9,420 bases of DNA from Planctomycetaceae bacterium (lineage in GTDB: Bacteria; Planctomycetota; Planctomycetia; Planctomycetales; Planctomycetaceae): the NCBI GenBank assembly GCA_027080405.1, contig JALWSL010000033.1, positions 1 to 9,420 of the forward strand, read 5' to 3'. The first letter of the stretch is position 1, and each line of letters opens with the position of its first letter. The notes under the pieces were generated by a model that was not told where the DNA came from, searched no databases, and saw nothing but the letters and a program-made list of their open reading frames with translations. The translations under genes and the position numbers were made by a program. Positions 7,106 through 9,420 of this stretch are shown here, piece after piece.

Positions 7106-9280
7106 ATGAAACCGGTCAAATCTGCAGGCGGTTGGCGGGCCATTCTTTATACATGGAAGAAGTCTCGCGAGGCGGGGGGAATTTTCAAACTTTGGAAAGC
7201 GATGCGTTCCCGAAACGCCTGCAAAACTTGTGCCTTGGGGATGGGCGGACAGAAGGGCGGGATGGTGAACGAACGAGGCGCCTTCCCGGAAGTCTGTAAA
7301 AAAAGTCTGCAGGCAATGGTCGCCGATATGCAGGGGGCGATCCCTGATCATTTTTTTGAAACCTACTCGGTTGCTCAATTGCAGCAATTCACACCCAGGC
7401 AGTTGGAGCATGCCGGCCGGCTGACAAAGCCCATGCTTTACACAAAAGGAGAAAACTATTACAGGCCGATCTCATGGGAGCAGGCGTTTCAGAAAATTGC
7501 GGATAAGCTGAAATCTGTTTCTGCGGATGAAACATTCTGGTATTTCAGTGGACGCAGTTCGAATGAGGCCGGTTTTCTGCTTCAATTGTTTGCCCGGCTG
7601 TACGGTACCAACAACGTCAATAATTGCAGTTACTACTGTCACCAGGCCAGCGGAGTCGGTTTGAACAACACTTTTGGTACGGGAACGGCCACGATTACGC
7701 TTGAAGATGCGGAAAGTGCGGATCTGGTCTTCCTGATCGGCGGGAACCCTGCCAGCAATCACCCCCGTCTGTTAAAAACCTTGATGCAGGTTCGGCGGAA
7801 AGGGGGAGAGGTGATCGTGATCAATCCGGTGATCGAACCGGGTTTGGTCAATTTCAGCATTCCCAGTGATCCGATCAGCCTGCTGTTCGGTTCGAAAATC
7901 GCTTCTCTTTATGTGCAGCCCAATATGGGGGGCGATTTGGCGTTGTTGACCGCGATCGCAAAGAGAATCGTCGAAATGGACGCCCACGATGAAAATTTTC
8001 TTGCCAAACATACCGAGGGGTGGGAGGAACTGAAAGAGCACCTCGCTCGCCAGGAAATGACCGAACTGAGTCGATTGGCAGGCGTTACTGAGCAGGAAAT
8101 TGATCGGATTGCCCGCCTGTATGCAAAATCACGCAAGACGGTCTTTTCGTGGACGATGGGCGTGACACATCATGTTCATGGTGTGGAAAATGTCGAAGCG
8201 ATTGGCAATCTCGCCTGTTTGCGGGGGATGGTTGGTCGCCCGGGCGCGGGAATGATGCCGATTCGAGGACATTCAAATGTGCAGGGGATCGGTTCTGTCG
8301 GGGTCACTCCAAAACTGAAAGATGCCATTTTTGAGTCGTTGCAGAGCGAGTACGGACTTCAGCTTCCGACAGCCGATGGTCTGGATACCCTTGCCTGTGT
8401 CGAAGGAGCTGCTTCGGGCAAGCTGAAAGTCGGTTTCTGTCTGGGCGGAAATCTGTATGGTTCCAATCCGGATTTGAATTACGCCCGGAAGGCGCTTTCC
8501 AATCTGGAAATGCTGGTGACGCTCAGCACAACGTTGAATACGGGCCATGCCTGCAGTCTGGCCGATGAATCGTTAATTCTGCCTGTTTTGGCGCGGGACG
8601 AAGAACCGCATCCAACAACACAGGAATCAATGTTCAACTATGTTCGCCTGAGTGATGGAGGCCCCAAACGACTTGAAGGGCTGAAAAGCGAAATCGAGGT
8701 GGTTGCAAAGATTGCCCACGAAGTACTCGGAGATCAGGGACCGGTTCAATGGAGTGAAATGGTGCAGACCAGTCGGATTCAGGAGATGATCTCGAAAGTT
8801 GTTCCCGGTTACGCCCAGATTGGCGATATTGCTCAATCGAAAAAAGAGTTTCAGATTGAAGGGCGAACTTTCCATGAGCCCAGCTTTGCCACACCAACAG
8901 GAAAAGCGCGACTGCATACCTGCAAACTTCCCTCGGCCAGATGCGACGGAGAAATCCGGCTGATGACAGTTCGCAGTGAAGGTCAGTTCAATACGGTCGT
9001 CTATGAAGAATACGATGTCTATCGCGGGGTCGATCGCAGAGATGTCATCCTGCTTCATCCGGAAGACCTCAGCAGGCTCGGTTTGCATCATCGTCAATCG
9101 GTGAAAATTAAAAGTGAAGCGGGAGAAATGGAGGGGATTCTCGCCTACGAATTTGCAGGCATTAAACCGGGCAATGCCCTGATGTATTATCCGGAAGCGA
9201 ATGTATTGGTGCCCCGTCATACCGATCCGCGTTCCCATACACCGGCTTACAAGGGAATTCCCATAGAGATCACAGCTTGA
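7106..9280 (+). CDS. FdhF/YdeP-family molybdopterin oxidoreductase (formate dehydrogenase-like alpha subunit)
   Basis: This 724-residue cytoplasmic enzyme of the bis-molybdopterin guanine dinucleotide superfamily matches E. coli YdeP in layout and motifs. The N-terminus has AGGW (7-10), then CKTC (39-42) and a further Cys64 in place of the usual four-cysteine iron-sulfur site. Next come SGRSSNEA (148-155) and Cys178-His179, at the position of the Cys/SeCys-His pair that serves molybdenum in formate dehydrogenase. Downstream lie MGVTHHVHG (351-359), RGHSNVQG (387-394), GGNLYGSNPD (447-456), TPTGKA (596-601) and a C-terminal cofactor-binding domain with YRGV (639-642). The substrate is unknown; formate is only a guess. 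YdeP has been tied to acid resistance in E. coli. I prefer ATG 7106 because AAAGGA ends nine bases before it. GTG 7085, directly after an in-frame TGA, would add seven residues. No electron-transfer subunit or fdhD is visible. Confidence 0.9.
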   Translation: MKPVKSAGGWRAILYTWKKSREAGGIFKLWKAMRSRNACKTCALGMGGQKGGMVNERGAFPEVCKKSLQAMVADMQGAIPDHFFETYSVAQLQQFTPRQLEHAGRLTKPMLYTKGENYYRPISWEQAFQKIADKLKSVSADETFWYFSGRSSNEAGFLLQLFARLYGTNNVNNCSYYCHQASGVGLNNTFGTGTATITLEDAESADLVFLIGGNPASNHPRLLKTLMQVRRKGGEVIVINPVIEPGLVNFSIPSDPISLLFGSKIASLYVQPNMGGDLALLTAIAKRIVEMDAHDENFLAKHTEGWEELKEHLARQEMTELSRLAGVTEQEIDRIARLYAKSRKTVFSWTMGVTHHVHGVENVEAIGNLACLRGMVGRPGAGMMPIRGHSNVQGIGSVGVTPKLKDAIFESLQSEYGLQLPTADGLDTLACVEGAASGKLKVGFCLGGNLYGSNPDLNYARKALSNLEMLVTLSTTLNTGHACSLADESLILPVLARDEEPHPTTQESMFNYVRLSDGGPKRLEGLKSEIEVVAKIAHEVLGDQGPVQWSEMVQTSRIQEMISKVVPGYAQIGDIAQSKKEFQIEGRTFHEPSFATPTGKARLHTCKLPSARCDGEIRLMTVRSEGQFNTVVYEEYDVYRGVDRRDVILLHPEDLSRLGLHHRQSVKIKSEAGEMEGILAYEFAGIKPGNALMYYPEANVLVPRHTDPRSHTPAYKGIPIEITA

Positions 9281-9294
9281 TATACTTCAGAGGC

Positions 9295-9320
9295 TTCCGG
9301 TGTGAGAGACGTTACCGGAA
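9295..9320 (+). terminator. Hairpin downstream of the oxidoreductase
   Basis: TTCCGGT (9295-9301) and ACCGGAA (9314-9320) form a perfect 7-base stem around a 12-base loop, 14 bases after the oxidoreductase stop codon. The position suits a transcription end, but no T-run follows on the plus strand, so a classical intrinsic terminator is not supported. Confidence 0.25.
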
Positions 9321-9420
9321 ACAGGTCGGGCTGTTTGAGAAAAAACAGGCTTTGCAGTGAAGTCACGCCTGACGGAAGAAAACAGTTCCGTGAATTTGGG
9401 CGAATTACTTTGGATCAATC

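Noticed and set aside
6860..7411. Minus-strand frame of 183 codons crossing the oxidoreductase start
   Set aside because: Overlaps the conserved N-terminus of the oxidoreductase in antisense and has no recognisable motif; its reading across the repeats looks accidental.

Overview
The window most likely comes from a planctomycete (phylum Planctomycetota). The best evidence is a 1028-residue secreted protein with the planctomycete-type cytochrome c / DUF1549 / DUF1553 architecture, next to a secreted DUF1570 protein; both families are strongly enriched in that phylum. Long gaps between genes and weak or absent Shine-Dalgarno sequences at several starts fit too. The genus cannot be read from the sequence.

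Layout. Bases 1-99 (minus strand) hold the N-terminus of a riboflavin-pathway enzyme (RibB domain, probably RibB or RibBA), cut by the window edge. A 517-base gap with no convincing gene follows. Two plus-strand genes come next: a secreted DUF1570 putative zinc metallopeptidase (617-1756), then the large PSCyt1-PSCyt2-PSD1 protein (1918-5004), which has its own good sigma-70-like promoter overlapping a perfect dyad. Converging on it from the right is a GntP-family gluconate/sugar-acid permease (5256-6650, minus). A 434-base divergent gap separates this permease from a plus-strand molybdopterin oxidoreductase of the FdhF/YdeP type (7106-9280, with a possible GTG start at 7085). The last 140 bases are unassigned.

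How the genes relate. No multi-gene operon is obvious. The DUF1570 and PSD1 genes are codirectional and 161 bases apart, but the promoter between them argues for separate transcription. The permease and the oxidoreductase are divergent neighbours with no visible biochemical link. No mobile element, CRISPR array, tRNA, rRNA or phage gene was seen.

The window is mostly ordinary planctomycete chromosome, and I see no clear new multi-gene system. The most unusual non-coding signal is upstream of the oxidoreductase. There an 8-bp hairpin sits directly against a 12-bp perfect long-range inverted repeat, with further competing complementary segments and three short tandem duplications. It could be a structured leader or a small RNA.
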